64,000 nt of DNA from Pseudomonas extremorientalis (GCF_001870465.1 NZ_MDGK01000053.1:27234-91233); one strand, 5' to 3'; shown: positions 1-9,926, numbered from the stretch's first letter. Program-made: numbers and translations. Notes: generated by a model not told the origin, from the sequence alone.

Positions 1-1
1 A

Positions 2-3000
2 GGGGCCGGTAATGACGGACGCAGTCTCGGCACCCTGGAGCTCAACGCGCCCCGTCTGGGCGGCGATGACATTGCCATCGATGCCAGTGGGCGCCTGACC
101 ATCACCGGCGCACGCTCCATCGCGCTCAATGGCATGGTCACCTACGACGATGCCCCGACCAGGACCGATGCCACCCCGAACGGACGTCCGTACCAGGCGA
201 TCGACCAAGCCTACCTCGACGGCAAGCACGCACTGAGCACGGCGTTCATCAATGCTGCGCTCGGCAATACCAACCTGCTGCAGAACAAACTGGCAGGCCT
301 GAATAACGCCACCTACGGCGATGTTTTCCACCTGCGGCCTGGTGTGGAGATTATCAGCAAGACGCCCGACGGCGACCTGGTGGTACAGGGCGACCTGGAT
401 TTGTCCGGCTATCGCTACGCCAGCCTCAAGTCGACCCAACCTACCGAGGCCGGCAGCCTGACCCTGCGCGCCGGTGGCGACCTGAATATCTACGGCAGCA
501 TCAACGACGGCTTTGCGCCGCCGCCGCAAACCGATGATGACAATGGCTGGGTCCTGCGTGCAGGTATCGACTACACCGGCGGCACGGTGGTGGTGCCGGG
601 CAGTGGTGTGACCCTGGCGGATGGCACCCTGTTCCCAGGCGGCGTGACGCTCAATTTCGATGTGCCGACGCAGCCGCTGTTCCTGCCTGCTGGCACGCGG
701 TTGCCCGTCGCGGCAACGCTCAGCCAGTCCTTGGTGCTGCCTGCCGGGACGGTGTTGGCCGCCGCCGTGCGGGACGCATCGGGCAATGTGCTGTTCGCCG
801 CGGGCACGCTGCTGGTTCAGAGCCAGACCCTCGCCGCCGGCAGCACGCTGGACGCCGGCACCTTGTTGGGCAGTGCGGCCAATGTCAACGGGCTGATCTG
901 GCCCAAGGGAGTGCCTTTGGCTACCAGCCTCAAGCTGGCAGGCAGTAAAGTCTTGCCCCGTGGCGCGCTGTTGCCGTCGGGTACCGATGTCAAGTTGCCG
1001 GACGGTGCGGCGTCGGTACAGCTGCGTGTCGCCGATGCCGGGCGCCAGGGCAAGAACTGGGCGATTGCGCCGATGCTGGAGGAAGGCTCGCAAGCGTGGT
1101 CGATTCGGCTGGTGGCCGGCGCGGATACCGGCGCGGCGGACAGTCGCCTGCTGCAACCGCACCCGGTCACCGGCAACCTTCGGTTGGCCGACAGTCACTA
1201 TGGGATGTACGGGCAGGGTGCGCTGGTCTGGACCGAGCAGGGCTCTTTGGATGTCTATGGCGACAACAGCATGGTGGGCAAGCCCATCGATGTGAATGAT
1301 GGCTACGCCTACCCCGGGATTTGTGACGATATGCCGGAATACTGCTCGTCCGAGGGCGATGCCTACACCTTGCTGGCGGGCGGCAGTACGCGTTTCAGTG
1401 TCATCCGCACCGGCGCTGCGGACTTGGATTTGCTGGCAGGCGGCAACCTGAGCATGGAGTCGTTGTACGGTGTCTACACCGCCGGCAGCTCCTCCACGGG
1501 CACCTCGGCTGGCGACCCGTATAACCTCAAGCGTGCCCTTGGCGGCAATGGCAAGGTCCTGGGTAACGTCGGCGGTAACGAAAAGTGGGTCAACGGTGGC
1601 CCCGACAGCCTGTACCGCGCCTGGTACCCAGACACGGGCGGCAATGTGCTGGTCAAAGTGGGGGGCGACCTGACAGGCAATATCACCAGCCCTGCGCAGA
1701 ATGGCGTTGCGCGTCCTGTGCCTGTCGACCTGGGGCTGGATTCAGCCAATGTCGGCAATTGGCTGTGGCGACAGGGTAATAACCTGGAGGGCAGCCAGGC
1801 ACAAGCGACCGCCTGGTGGATCAATTTCGGTTCTTACGTCGCTAACGTGCGTTCGGACCAGATGGTCGGTTTTACCGGGTTCGGCACCCTGGGTGGCGGC
1901 AACCTCACGGTTGATGTGGGGGGCAATGCGGGAATCATCAGTGCGCTGTCGTCAACCGCCCAGAACGTCAGCCCACGCAGCCAAGGCCTCGTTCTGGCGG
2001 TCGGCGGTACAGGGCGGGTCGCGGCCGATGGCAGTGTGCAACTGAGCGGTGGTGGCGACTTGAACCTGCGGGTGGGCGATGCGCTGAACCCCGCCAGTCA
2101 GGTCACCGTCGATCACCTCAATGGCTCGTTGGTGAACCTGCGCGGCCACGTACAAGTGACGGGCGGCAGCCTGGGCAGCCTGACCTTGCGTTACGGCAAC
2201 CAGTCCAGGGACCAGAGCCCCAGCGAAGTGCGCGCCTACGACCCGCTGCGCTCCACCTCGGCCATGGCGGCCGGCGGCTTGAGCCTGCTGCCAGGGGATT
2301 CGACCTTCAGCCTGGCTACCCGGGGCGACCTGGTCCTCCAGGATGTCGCCGATCCAGGCCGCGTACCGCAGATGAATGCCTTGGCCTACGCAAAGGAAGG
2401 CGTCAACGGGGTAGGACAGAGCTGGTTCAGCCTGTGGACCGACCGTACGGCAGTCGATCTGTTCTCCTCCGGCGGTAACCTCACACCACTGACCCAGACG
2501 CTGGAAACCGATATGGCGGCGGTCTACCCCGCCACATTGCGTGCGGTCGCCGCCAGCGGCAGCCTGTACTACGGCCGTGCGTCGACGAGTAACCCGAATG
2601 TGCCGCAGCCATTGCAGGCGCTGGTGCTGGCACCGTCGGCCAACGGTCAACTGGAATTGCTGGCGGGCGATTCGATCTACGGCGGCGACTTGACCATCAG
2701 CCGTTCCAGCGCAAGTCCGCAAAGCCTGGCGACGATCCAGCGTCCGGCGTTCCTGGGCTTCATCAACAGCTTGCCGGTCGCAGGCAGCGGCAATCTTTCC
2801 AGTGATGGCAACATCGCACGCCTGGGGCTTCACCCGCTGTTCGCGTTTGGCCCTGACACCGCGAGCATGGCATGGGGCGGCGCCTTGGAACCGGCGCGTT
2901 TCTATGCGCTCAGCGGTGACCTGCTGGGGGTCAACAGTGGACGGGCGCTCAGTCTCTATGGGGCAAACGATCCACGCTTCGGTCAGACCTACTACGAAGG

Positions 3001-4537
3001 TGCAGGCCCGGTCTGGATGCTCGCCGGGCGCGATATCGTCAGCAGCGGCACCCGCTTGAATGGTGCCCTTGGCGGGGACGTGAGCACCGGTGAATACACG
3101 TTCATCGGTAACCTGTTCGTGCACACGGGGGCGACTGATATCTCCATTGCCAGCGCCGGGCGCGACATCCTCTACAGCAGTTTTAATGTCGCGGGCCCCG
3201 GGACCCTTGAGCTGACGGCCGGGCGCACTATCCAGATGGACGATCAGGTGGGCGTGAACAGTCTGGGCGCCGTGGCGGCCGGCGACAACCGAGCGGGTGC
3301 CAGCATCGTCCTGCAAGCCGGTGTCGGGCCCAAGGGGCCGGACTACCGTCGGTTTGTCGAGGCTTACTTGAACCCCGCCAACCTGGCGCTGCCGGGTGAG
3401 TCGATCCAGGGCAGCAAGGTCGCCAAGACCTACGAGAGGGAATTGCTCGCCTGGCTGGTCGAGCGCTTCGGGTTTACCGGAGACGCCGAACAGGCCCGCA
3501 CTTACTACGCGGCGCTCCCCGCCGAGCAACAACGGGTGTTCGCCCGCGACGTGTACTTCGCCGAGCTCAAGGCCGCCGGCCGTGAGTACAACACCGCTGG
3601 CAGCGTGCGCCAGGGCAGCTACCTGCGTGGCCGCGCGGCGATTGCGGCGCTGTTCCCGGACAAGGACGTGGCCGGCAACCCGATCACCTACAAAGGCGAC
3701 ATCACGATGTTCGGTGGCGCGGGTGTGCACACCAACTTCGGGGGTTCCATCCAGATGCTCACGCCGGGCGGCAGCCAGACCTTCGGTATCGAAGGCGCGG
3801 CGCCACCGTCGACGGCGGGGGTGATCACCCAGGGCGCGGGGGATATCCAGCTGTATTCCCTGGGCAGCATCCTGCTGGGCCAGAGCCGCATCATGACCAC
3901 CTTCGGCGGCTCGATCATGGGCTGGACCAGCGAAGGCGACATCAACGCCGGGCGCGGTTCCAAGACCACCGTGGTGTACACGCCGCCCAAGCGTGTGTAT
4001 GACAACTGGGGCAACGTCGGCCTGTCGCCGTCGGTGCCGAGTACCGGTGCGGGGATCGCCACGCTCAACCCGATCCCGGAAGTGCCGGCGGGGGACATCG
4101 ACCTGATCGCACCGCTGGGCACCATCGATGCCGGCGAGGCGGGCATTCGTGTGTCCGGCAACGTCAACATTGCCGCCTTGCGCGTGGTGAACGCGGCGAA
4201 TATCCAGAGCCAGGGCAAGTCGTCCGGGGTGCCGGTGTCTGCTGCGGTCAACACCAACGCCATGACGTCGGCCAGCGCGGCCGGAGCGGCGGCGTCCCAG
4301 GCCGCGGAAGACGCGGCGCGCAGCCAGCAGGCGGCCGCCAAACAGGGCAGGCCGTCGATCATGACCGTGGAAGTGTTGAGCCTGGGCACCGAACCGTTGC
4401 CGCAGGAGCCTGCGCCGGCGCAGAAAACCTCCGGCTACAACCCCAACAGCCCGGTGCAGGTGCTGGGCGCCGGGCCGCTGAGCGAACAGGCGCGAGCGCG
4501 GCTGACGGATGAGGAGCGCAAGCAGATCAGTTTGTAA
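2..4537 (+). CDS. Two-partner-secretion exoprotein (TpsA, filamentous haemagglutinin family), C-terminal part
   Basis: The reading frame is open from the first bases of the window, so only about 1,511 C-terminal residues are seen; the signal peptide and N-terminal TPS domain lie upstream. The protein is a long, low-complexity beta-helix-type sequence with many Gly-Gly-Asn/Asp-Leu repeats (GGNL, GGDL, VGG) and few charged clusters, as in haemagglutinin-like adhesins. The last 500 or so residues look like the DUF3739 C-terminal region of filamentous haemagglutinin-like proteins, followed by an Ala/Gln-rich segment and a charged tail ending KQISL. Such proteins are exported through a TpsB pore; a matching TpsB is encoded at 11810-13393. 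By gene content of the downstream operon it resembles PdtA of P. aeruginosa (recalled, not searched). A strong terminator follows at once. Confidence 0.85.
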   Translation, partial: GAGNDGRSLGTLELNAPRLGGDDIAIDASGRLTITGARSIALNGMVTYDDAPTRTDATPNGRPYQAIDQAYLDGKHALSTAFINAALGNTNLLQNKLAGLNNATYGDVFHLRPGVEIISKTPDGDLVVQGDLDLSGYRYASLKSTQPTEAGSLTLRAGGDLNIYGSINDGFAPPPQTDDDNGWVLRAGIDYTGGTVVVPGSGVTLADGTLFPGGVTLNFDVPTQPLFLPAGTRLPVAATLSQSLVLPAGTVLAAAVRDASGNVLFAAGTLLVQSQTLAAGSTLDAGTLLGSAANVNGLIWPKGVPLATSLKLAGSKVLPRGALLPSGTDVKLPDGAASVQLRVADAGRQGKNWAIAPMLEEGSQAWSIRLVAGADTGAADSRLLQPHPVTGNLRLADSHYGMYGQGALVWTEQGSLDVYGDNSMVGKPIDVNDGYAYPGICDDMPEYCSSEGDAYTLLAGGSTRFSVIRTGAADLDLLAGGNLSMESLYGVYTAGSSSTGTSAGDPYNLKRALGGNGKVLGNVGGNEKWVNGGPDSLYRAWYPDTGGNVLVKVGGDLTGNITSPAQNGVARPVPVDLGLDSANVGNWLWRQGNNLEGSQAQATAWWINFGSYVANVRSDQMVGFTGFGTLGGGNLTVDVGGNAGIISALSSTAQNVSPRSQGLVLAVGGTGRVAADGSVQLSGGGDLNLRVGDALNPASQVTVDHLNGSLVNLRGHVQVTGGSLGSLTLRYGNQSRDQSPSEVRAYDPLRSTSAMAAGGLSLLPGDSTFSLATRGDLVLQDVADPGRVPQMNALAYAKEGVNGVGQSWFSLWTDRTAVDLFSSGGNLTPLTQTLETDMAAVYPATLRAVAASGSLYYGRASTSNPNVPQPLQALVLAPSANGQLELLAGDSIYGGDLTISRSSASPQSLATIQRPAFLGFINSLPVAGSGNLSSDGNIARLGLHPLFAFGPDTASMAWGGALEPARFYALSGDLLGVNSGRALSLYGANDPRFGQTYYEGAGPVWMLAGRDIVSSGTRLNGALGGDVSTGEYTFIGNLFVHTGATDISIASAGRDILYSSFNVAGPGTLELTAGRTIQMDDQVGVNSLGAVAAGDNRAGASIVLQAGVGPKGPDYRRFVEAYLNPANLALPGESIQGSKVAKTYERELLAWLVERFGFTGDAEQARTYYAALPAEQQRVFARDVYFAELKAAGREYNTAGSVRQGSYLRGRAAIAALFPDKDVAGNPITYKGDITMFGGAGVHTNFGGSIQMLTPGGSQTFGIEGAAPPSTAGVITQGAGDIQLYSLGSILLGQSRIMTTFGGSIMGWTSEGDINAGRGSKTTVVYTPPKRVYDNWGNVGLSPSVPSTGAGIATLNPIPEVPAGDIDLIAPLGTIDAGEAGIRVSGNVNIAALRVVNAANIQSQGKSSGVPVSAAVNTNAMTSASAAGAAASQAAEDAARSQQAAAKQGRPSIMTVEVLSLGTEPLPQEPAPAQKTSGYNPNSPVQVLGAGPLSEQARARLTDEERKQISL

Positions 4538-4569
4538 GGCTTTGGAAGGGACCTCTCGATGTACCGTTC

Positions 4570-4597
4570 GGGGCGATCAATGATCGCCCCTTTTTTT
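4570..4597 (+). terminator. Rho-independent terminator of the TpsA gene
   Basis: A GC-rich perfect inverted repeat (GGGGCGATCA / TGATCGCCCC) is followed directly by seven T residues, 33 bases after the TpsA stop codon. It marks the TpsA gene as the end of its transcript, so the TpsB operon further right needs its own promoter. Confidence 0.85.
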
Positions 4598-4604
4598 GCG
4601 CCGG

Positions 4605-6194
4605 TTACGGGTTGTCCTTGAGGGTCTTGAACGACTCGATGCGTTTGATCAGCCGCGTATTTTTCGCCGAGTCGGCATTGCCGAACAGGAACGAGAAGTC
4701 CGACGCCAGCCCGGATTTGCCGGCAATCGCCGCGTACTGGTGGCAGTCATTGCAGTTGTCTGTCTGCACGTAGGTTTCCATCGTGGTGTTGGCGACCACG
4801 ACACTCTGGTCGCTGACAAACGGCCCATAGGACAGCGGCACCTTCACGTTCGGCCCAGGGCCTGGATCGTTGGGGGCGTTGGGCGTCTTGGACCACAGCA
4901 CGTTCACCAGTTTGTAGTACTGGAACACCGACTGGCCCTGGGTCTGCTGGGCGAAGGTCTGCTGCACCGCCGTGTTCAGCGCCTGCATGTCCTGGGGCGT
5001 GGCGTTGAGCCGGGTGGCCTGCACCGGCTGGTCCAGGGGCGTGCAGTCGGGCGGCGTGTGGGTGGCGTCGCACTGCACGCGGGCGACGTTTGGCGCGCAG
5101 GCATCGCCGGTGCACTCGGGGTTGTTGAAGCTGTAGCCCTGGGGTGGGGCGGCGCCGCCATCGGGCACGTTGTCGATCTGCTCAAAGGTGGTCCAGATGA
5201 AGTTCGGCTGGGTCTGGGTCTTGTTGATGATATGCAGCCCTACCAGGCCTATCACTTCCTGGGTGCATTGCAGCGTGTCCGGGCGTTGCAGCCAGGCCAC
5301 GGTGGTCAGGTAGCGCCCGTACAAGTCGGGCTTGTTGGTGAGCACGCGCCAGGCCGCCTTGAGTTCCAGGGCACCCAGCTCCTCCTGGGGCAGCGCCTTG
5401 GCCGGCAGCTCGCGCACCGGCTTGCCGGCCGGCAGTGACAGGCCGGCGGGGTGTCGGTTGTCGCTGTTTTGCGCCACGATCAGCTGGTTGGCGGCGTCGT
5501 ACAAACCGTTGTCGACGATGTAGTCGAACTCGGCCTTGCCCACCTTGCGCTCGAAAAACACCAGGTTGCCCGACTGGTCCGTGAGCCAGCCGCCGGACGC
5601 TTCCATGATCGAATCCGGCAGGGTCACCTGGGTGCCGCTGGACAGGTGGAAGCGGTGCTTGCGGTTGATCGCGCTTTCCGAGGTGGCGGTGATGAATTTA
5701 CGCGCCCCCGTGGCAAACGCCTTGAGGTTGCCGGTGGCGGTGCAATTGGACGGCACCAGGGTTTCCACGCCCCAGCCGGACGGCTTGGCCGCGCCGGGCA
5801 GGAAGATTTCGCTGGCATCCTTGTAGCTGGCCCACACCGGGGCATTGCTCATCGGTTGGCCGGGGGTTGGCGGCACGCCGAACTGGGCCGCGCTGCTTTG
5901 GGTGTCCGGCTCACCGGCCAGGCTTGGGTTGGCCGGCCAGCCGGGATTGACCGGCCAGTTCATGGCGATGAACAACTGCCAGCCGAAACAATTGAGAAAA
6001 GCCTGCTCGGTGCCGAAATTGTTCACCGGCAGGAAGCCGCCGCTGGTGGGATCGAACACCAGCTGGCTGACGCAGCTCTGGGCGTCCGAGGCGGCATTGG
6101 CCGGTGTGGCGGCCAGCAGTGGGAGAAGGGTGCAGGTGATTGCGCAGGCAATACGCAAGCGTGCCCGGCGCAGCGGGCGAAGCCATCCGTTCAT
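4605..6194 (-). CDS. Secreted cytochrome c family protein
   Basis: 529 aa. The N-terminus is a Sec signal peptide: RRARLR positive region, hydrophobic core, and ATPANA-A cleavage site near residue 34. A single c-type haem motif, CNDCH, lies at residues 481-485 near the C-terminus, so the mature protein should be a periplasmic monohaem protein with a large haem-free N-terminal region. An AAGGA ribosome site sits 8 bases before the ATG. It is the last gene of a minus-strand set with the 577-aa protein (67-base gap) and the tyrosinase, which suggests it may take electrons from, or feed, that oxidase. The family is known mainly as uncharacterised cytochrome c proteins. The link to the tyrosinase is inference from gene order. 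Confidence 0.8.
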   Translation of the reverse strand: MNGWLRPLRRARLRIACAITCTLLPLLAATPANAASDAQSCVSQLVFDPTSGGFLPVNNFGTEQAFLNCFGWQLFIAMNWPVNPGWPANPSLAGEPDTQSSAAQFGVPPTPGQPMSNAPVWASYKDASEIFLPGAAKPSGWGVETLVPSNCTATGNLKAFATGARKFITATSESAINRKHRFHLSSGTQVTLPDSIMEASGGWLTDQSGNLVFFERKVGKAEFDYIVDNGLYDAANQLIVAQNSDNRHPAGLSLPAGKPVRELPAKALPQEELGALELKAAWRVLTNKPDLYGRYLTTVAWLQRPDTLQCTQEVIGLVGLHIINKTQTQPNFIWTTFEQIDNVPDGGAAPPQGYSFNNPECTGDACAPNVARVQCDATHTPPDCTPLDQPVQATRLNATPQDMQALNTAVQQTFAQQTQGQSVFQYYKLVNVLWSKTPNAPNDPGPGPNVKVPLSYGPFVSDQSVVVANTTMETYVQTDNCNDCHQYAAIAGKSGLASDFSFLFGNADSAKNTRLIKRIESFKTLKDNP

Positions 6195-6261
6195 GATCGC
6201 ATTCCTTGCTCAAGACTCAAGGGGCGGCCGCCCAGGCCAGGCATGGGCGGCCGGGAGGCAC

Positions 6262-7995
6262 TCAGGCGCTGGGCACCAGGGCCAGGCCGCTTTCCCAGGG
6301 GTGCTCGGAGGCACTCGGGTTGGCCGCTTCGCTGGGGTTCAGCGCACGCACGCTGACCAGCCCCGGCGCCGCGTTGCTGCTGACGGTGATGGTCATGATG
6401 TAGCCCTGGGTGCCGCCGCCGTCGGTCTGGCCGGGAATCGCCGAGGCATCCGGCAGGAACTGCGTGACCTGGGCCGTGATGCCCGGGTTGGAGAACTGCA
6501 CCCGTGCATCCGCCGCCGTGGTGTTCGGGTCGGCGCCTTGTACCACCAATACGAACTGGCCTGAGCTGCCGGGGGCAAAGCTGGCCGGCAAGTCGCTGGG
6601 GGATTGGCCGTAGAACAGGTCAATCGGCAGCAACTGCACGGGCCAGGGTTGCGCATCGGTGGTGTTGGCCGCCACGCAGGCACACTCCTTGGGCTGGGCC
6701 GTGAGCGGCGCAGGGGTCACGCTGAGGGCCACGTTCAGTTCGTTGGCGATCACCCACACGTAGTCGATCGGCGCGCCGTTGATGGTGATCTCATTGATCG
6801 AGAACCCCGCGCTGGCCGGCACCTCAAAGACCGCCTGGAGAATCTGGTCGGAGTTGTTCGGGCCGGTGCCGGCGGTGCCACGGGTAACGCGCCAGTAGCT
6901 GCTGACATCCTGGCCTTGCGGGCCTTTCCAGGTGCTGAAGGACTTGGGTTGCTGCAGGTACAGGCCGATAGGGTTGGTCAACGAGATCAGGTTGTTGACC
7001 GCCGCCTGGTTCGCGGAGAACCCGATATGCGGGTCGGAGTTGCGGTAGTTCTGCCCGTATTGCGCGCAGCAGATCAGGCTCTGCTGGTTCTGGCTGCTGG
7101 TGAGTGGCCGCAGGATGGTGGCCGCCGCCGCCAGGTAGATCTCGGCGCTCAGGGTATTGGGGCCGGAAGTCAGGTGCATCGCGCCGCCCGACACGCCCGG
7201 TATGCGCACGGTGCCGCTGTTCCATTTGTTCACGGTGTCGTAGGCGGGCTGGCCGGTGGTGGGGTCGAGTACCGGTTCGCCGGCTTTGCCGGTCGGGCCG
7301 TCGGCGGTGTAGCGCAGGTACAGGTCTTCGAGTTTCACCTGCGGGTCGACATACGCCTGGTACAGGCCCAGCACGGCACCCGGGTCGATGTTCCACATGG
7401 TCAGGAAATACGCCGGGTTCTCGCTTGTGAACATGATGCTGCGCATTTTGCCGTCGGGGTCGCGGGTGATCGACCACTCGCAGTATTCGTCCAGCCAGCC
7501 CCGTGGACCCGAGGGCGAAAAGTCGGCGTAGGGGCCGTTCCAGTTGATGGATTTGCACAGCACGCTGGGGATCTGCAGTTGGGTGGCCTTGGGGTCCGGG
7601 TACAGCGAATAGAGGGTGTCGTTGAGGGTGATCTGGCCGTGGTCGGTCAGTTGCATCACCTGGTCCAGGGTCATGGCCTTGCCGCCCAGTTGCGGGACCA
7701 CGGCAGCGCCCTCGTTATAGAAAAACGTCCACAGCCGATTGGGGAAGGGCTGCCAGGTGATGGTCTTTGGCTTCAGCGTGCCGTAGCCGCTCTCCAGCGG
7801 GTTGTAATAGCCCGAGCGCGGTGCATCGTTGAGGTTGGACCAGGGGTTGCCGATGATCGACATCTGGGTCCAGCCGGTGACGTTGTTGTTCCAGTCGGTT
7901 TCGAACGCCGGCAACTGGTCCTCCAGGCCCAACTTGTTGTAGTCCTTGGGCGCTTGTTCGGCAGGGGAGGTGAATTGGGTGAAGGGTGTGCTCAT
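6262..7995 (-). CDS. Conserved protein of unknown function, partner of the tyrosinase
   Basis: 577 aa. I do not recognise the family. The ATG at 7995 is chosen because it overlaps the tyrosinase stop in an ATGA arrangement; a longer frame (to 8079) begins inside the tyrosinase gene and adds a non-conserved-looking Arg-rich stretch. There is no signal peptide or membrane segment. The sequence is rich in Trp, Asn and Pro, with motifs such as EYCEWS, FTSENP and RNSDPHIG that look like enzyme or cofactor-site motifs, and it has paired cysteines (ICCAQ, ECACV). The last 150 residues look like a beta-sandwich, Ig-like domain. Translational coupling to the tyrosinase suggests a complex, a maturation factor or a second enzyme in the same pathway. 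Confidence 0.75.
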   Translation of the reverse strand: MSTPFTQFTSPAEQAPKDYNKLGLEDQLPAFETDWNNNVTGWTQMSIIGNPWSNLNDAPRSGYYNPLESGYGTLKPKTITWQPFPNRLWTFFYNEGAAVVPQLGGKAMTLDQVMQLTDHGQITLNDTLYSLYPDPKATQLQIPSVLCKSINWNGPYADFSPSGPRGWLDEYCEWSITRDPDGKMRSIMFTSENPAYFLTMWNIDPGAVLGLYQAYVDPQVKLEDLYLRYTADGPTGKAGEPVLDPTTGQPAYDTVNKWNSGTVRIPGVSGGAMHLTSGPNTLSAEIYLAAAATILRPLTSSQNQQSLICCAQYGQNYRNSDPHIGFSANQAAVNNLISLTNPIGLYLQQPKSFSTWKGPQGQDVSSYWRVTRGTAGTGPNNSDQILQAVFEVPASAGFSINEITINGAPIDYVWVIANELNVALSVTPAPLTAQPKECACVAANTTDAQPWPVQLLPIDLFYGQSPSDLPASFAPGSSGQFVLVVQGADPNTTAADARVQFSNPGITAQVTQFLPDASAIPGQTDGGGTQGYIMTITVSSNAAPGLVSVRALNPSEAANPSASEHPWESGLALVPSA

Positions 7996-9779
7996 GTCGG
8001 TTCTCCAGCATCGGTGTTGGTGGAGCAGCAACCGGCGCCCGGAGCGGGGCCGGCAGAGGTTTGGCGCGGGTCGTCCCACACCAGTTCGGCGATAAAGCCA
8101 GGCAGCGGCGCGTATGCATCGGCCGTCAATACCTGGCCACTATCGGAGTGGGTCACGACCAGCGATAACTGCGCTGTGTCGGTCGGTTTGAGCTTGAGTA
8201 CCCGGGCATTGCGCGCAGCGTTCAGCGCCCGCGACACGCCCAGGGTGACGCAGCGGCCCTTGTCGTCGACCAGGCCCATGCCGATGCGGCTGAAGCGCCC
8301 GACGTAATGCGGGTTATCGGCGCGGGCGTGTTGCGCGGTGGCGTCGGGCTGGTTGAGGAAGACGTCGATCAGGTAGGTGTCGTGGGTGCAGCGCACATGG
8401 TCGAACACCACCCACGGACCGGTGCCTGCCGCCTGGGACTGACGGCAGCACGCAGCCTTGGCCGCGCCGAACTGCGGGGCGACTGGCGTGCCATAGTCGT
8501 AGCCGATGTGCCGGCTGTCCTGGGCCATGTCGCCGAGGGTGGTGTAGCGCCAGGCGTCGGCGCTAGTGAAGGTCACGTCATCGGCCTGATGCCCGGCGAA
8601 GGGTTGCAACAGGCATTGGGTAGTGTACTGCGCCGCCGGGTTGGCGCGGATCCAGACCTCCAGCATGCGGTCGATGTTGGCGTGATAGGAGCAGAATACC
8701 GGGTCGAAGGCGGTGTAGGCGTTGTCGGCCATGTCGCCGCCGATCCAGCCGTGATAGTTGTCGTGGGGCTGCTCGTAGAGTCCGTCGAAATTCAGCGCAC
8801 GGTTGGGGTACAGGTTGTCCGGTTGCGGCGGGTCGAAGGCCGTGATGTTGGCCCACGGATAGCCTGGCACACCCTGGGGCTGGCTGAAGGTGGTGAACGC
8901 CAGCGCATCGACCACCTGCTGCTGGAAGATCCGGCTCATGCCATACAGCTGGGTGCGCTCGAACCGAAAGGCCTCGCCCTGGGTGTAGAACAGCGGGTTG
9001 CGCTGCACGTACAGGCAGTCGACACCCTCGACCGGCGCGGTGGCGCAGACCTTGGAGCAGCCATCCTTGGCCGCCGCATAACGCAACGGGTTACGCCGCA
9101 CCACACCGGTGCGGGGGTGCACGTAGGTTTCATCGAGGAACGCCTGGGGCAAGCCGGCCTGGGGGCTGCCGTCGACACTGGCGTCTGCGGCCATCCAGTC
9201 CCAGTAGGGGATCGCGCAGTCGATCAGTGCTTCCAGGTACAGCAGGTAAGCGCGGTGCCACAGGGCGAAGGCTTCCTGGTAATGCAGGCACCAGTTGGTG
9301 TGGATGTAGGCATAGCGCTGCCAGGGCGAGCCACTGTCGGGGTCGCCGATGTGCATTACGTCATCCAGCTTGGCGCGGTACAGGTTCAGTGCTTCGGGGC
9401 TCAGGGAGCGGATGTCCTGGCGCACACGCTTGACCGGGTGTGGCAATGCCGGTGGCGGAATGCGCTCGGCCAGGTCAAACGGCGAGATGCTGTCCAGCCG
9501 CCAACCCTGGTTGACCCAAAGGCGGAAGGTTTCCAGGGCATCCATCGGCCAGAACTGTTGCTGATCGGTGGTCAGCGGCATGTTGCGCGAGGCCAGGTGC
9601 TGGTAGATGGTTTGCGACCAGGTCTGGACCGAGGCCGGGTCTTCCAGGAACACCTCATAGGCGTTCATGCAACCGACCCAGGTGGCGGCGACGGCGGCGC
9701 GCTGGGCGGCGGGTATCCAGTAGGGGGCGCTGAACAGCGCCTTGATATCACCGGTCCATGTCGGTTTCGCGACTATCAT
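7992..9779 (-). CDS. Tyrosinase-family type-3 copper oxidase
   Basis: 595 aa, no signal peptide. The CuA site has His160, His166 and His175 (HTNWCLH, then LWHRAYL); Cys164 two residues before His166 fits the Cys-X-His thioether bridge seen in many type-3 copper enzymes. PYWDW follows at 191-195. The CuB site has His339 and His343 (PHDNYHG) and His366 (YHANIDRM). All six copper ligands are present, so the enzyme should oxidise phenols or catechols with O2; monophenolase versus catechol-oxidase activity cannot be read from sequence. A GAGGGA ribosome site precedes the ATG. First gene of a three-gene minus-strand unit, divergent from an Lrp-type regulator. It is not PvdP, the pyoverdine tyrosinase, as far as I can tell: PvdP is exported and this protein is not. 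Confidence 0.88.
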   Translation of the reverse strand: MIVAKPTWTGDIKALFSAPYWIPAAQRAAVAATWVGCMNAYEVFLEDPASVQTWSQTIYQHLASRNMPLTTDQQQFWPMDALETFRLWVNQGWRLDSISPFDLAERIPPPALPHPVKRVRQDIRSLSPEALNLYRAKLDDVMHIGDPDSGSPWQRYAYIHTNWCLHYQEAFALWHRAYLLYLEALIDCAIPYWDWMAADASVDGSPQAGLPQAFLDETYVHPRTGVVRRNPLRYAAAKDGCSKVCATAPVEGVDCLYVQRNPLFYTQGEAFRFERTQLYGMSRIFQQQVVDALAFTTFSQPQGVPGYPWANITAFDPPQPDNLYPNRALNFDGLYEQPHDNYHGWIGGDMADNAYTAFDPVFCSYHANIDRMLEVWIRANPAAQYTTQCLLQPFAGHQADDVTFTSADAWRYTTLGDMAQDSRHIGYDYGTPVAPQFGAAKAACCRQSQAAGTGPWVVFDHVRCTHDTYLIDVFLNQPDATAQHARADNPHYVGRFSRIGMGLVDDKGRCVTLGVSRALNAARNARVLKLKPTDTAQLSLVVTHSDSGQVLTADAYAPLPGFIAELVWDDPRQTSAGPAPGAGCCSTNTDAGEPT

Positions 9780-9926
9780 CAGATCCCTCTCATGCCGCCT
9801 TCAGGCCAGGTGTTGGCCGGGCTGCTAAGCTGGAACGATGTTAACTAGCCACTGCGCAGGATTTGTGCAAATTGGCCCGTCTTTGCGACGTATTCATTGC
9901 ATTTTTTCAAGGACGATTCGGAACCG

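Noticed and set aside
1952..3730. 592-codon open frame opposite the TpsA gene
   Set aside because: Artefact of GC-rich coding DNA; no domain, and the plus strand is a clear exoprotein.
4605..6356. Plus-strand open frames at 4596-5438 and 5451-6356
   Set aside because: Opposite to the cytochrome gene with its signal peptide and CxxCH motif; no features of their own.
8307..9848. 513-codon plus-strand frame across the tyrosinase gene
   Set aside because: Antisense to all six copper-ligand motifs; Val/Gly/His-rich shadow composition.
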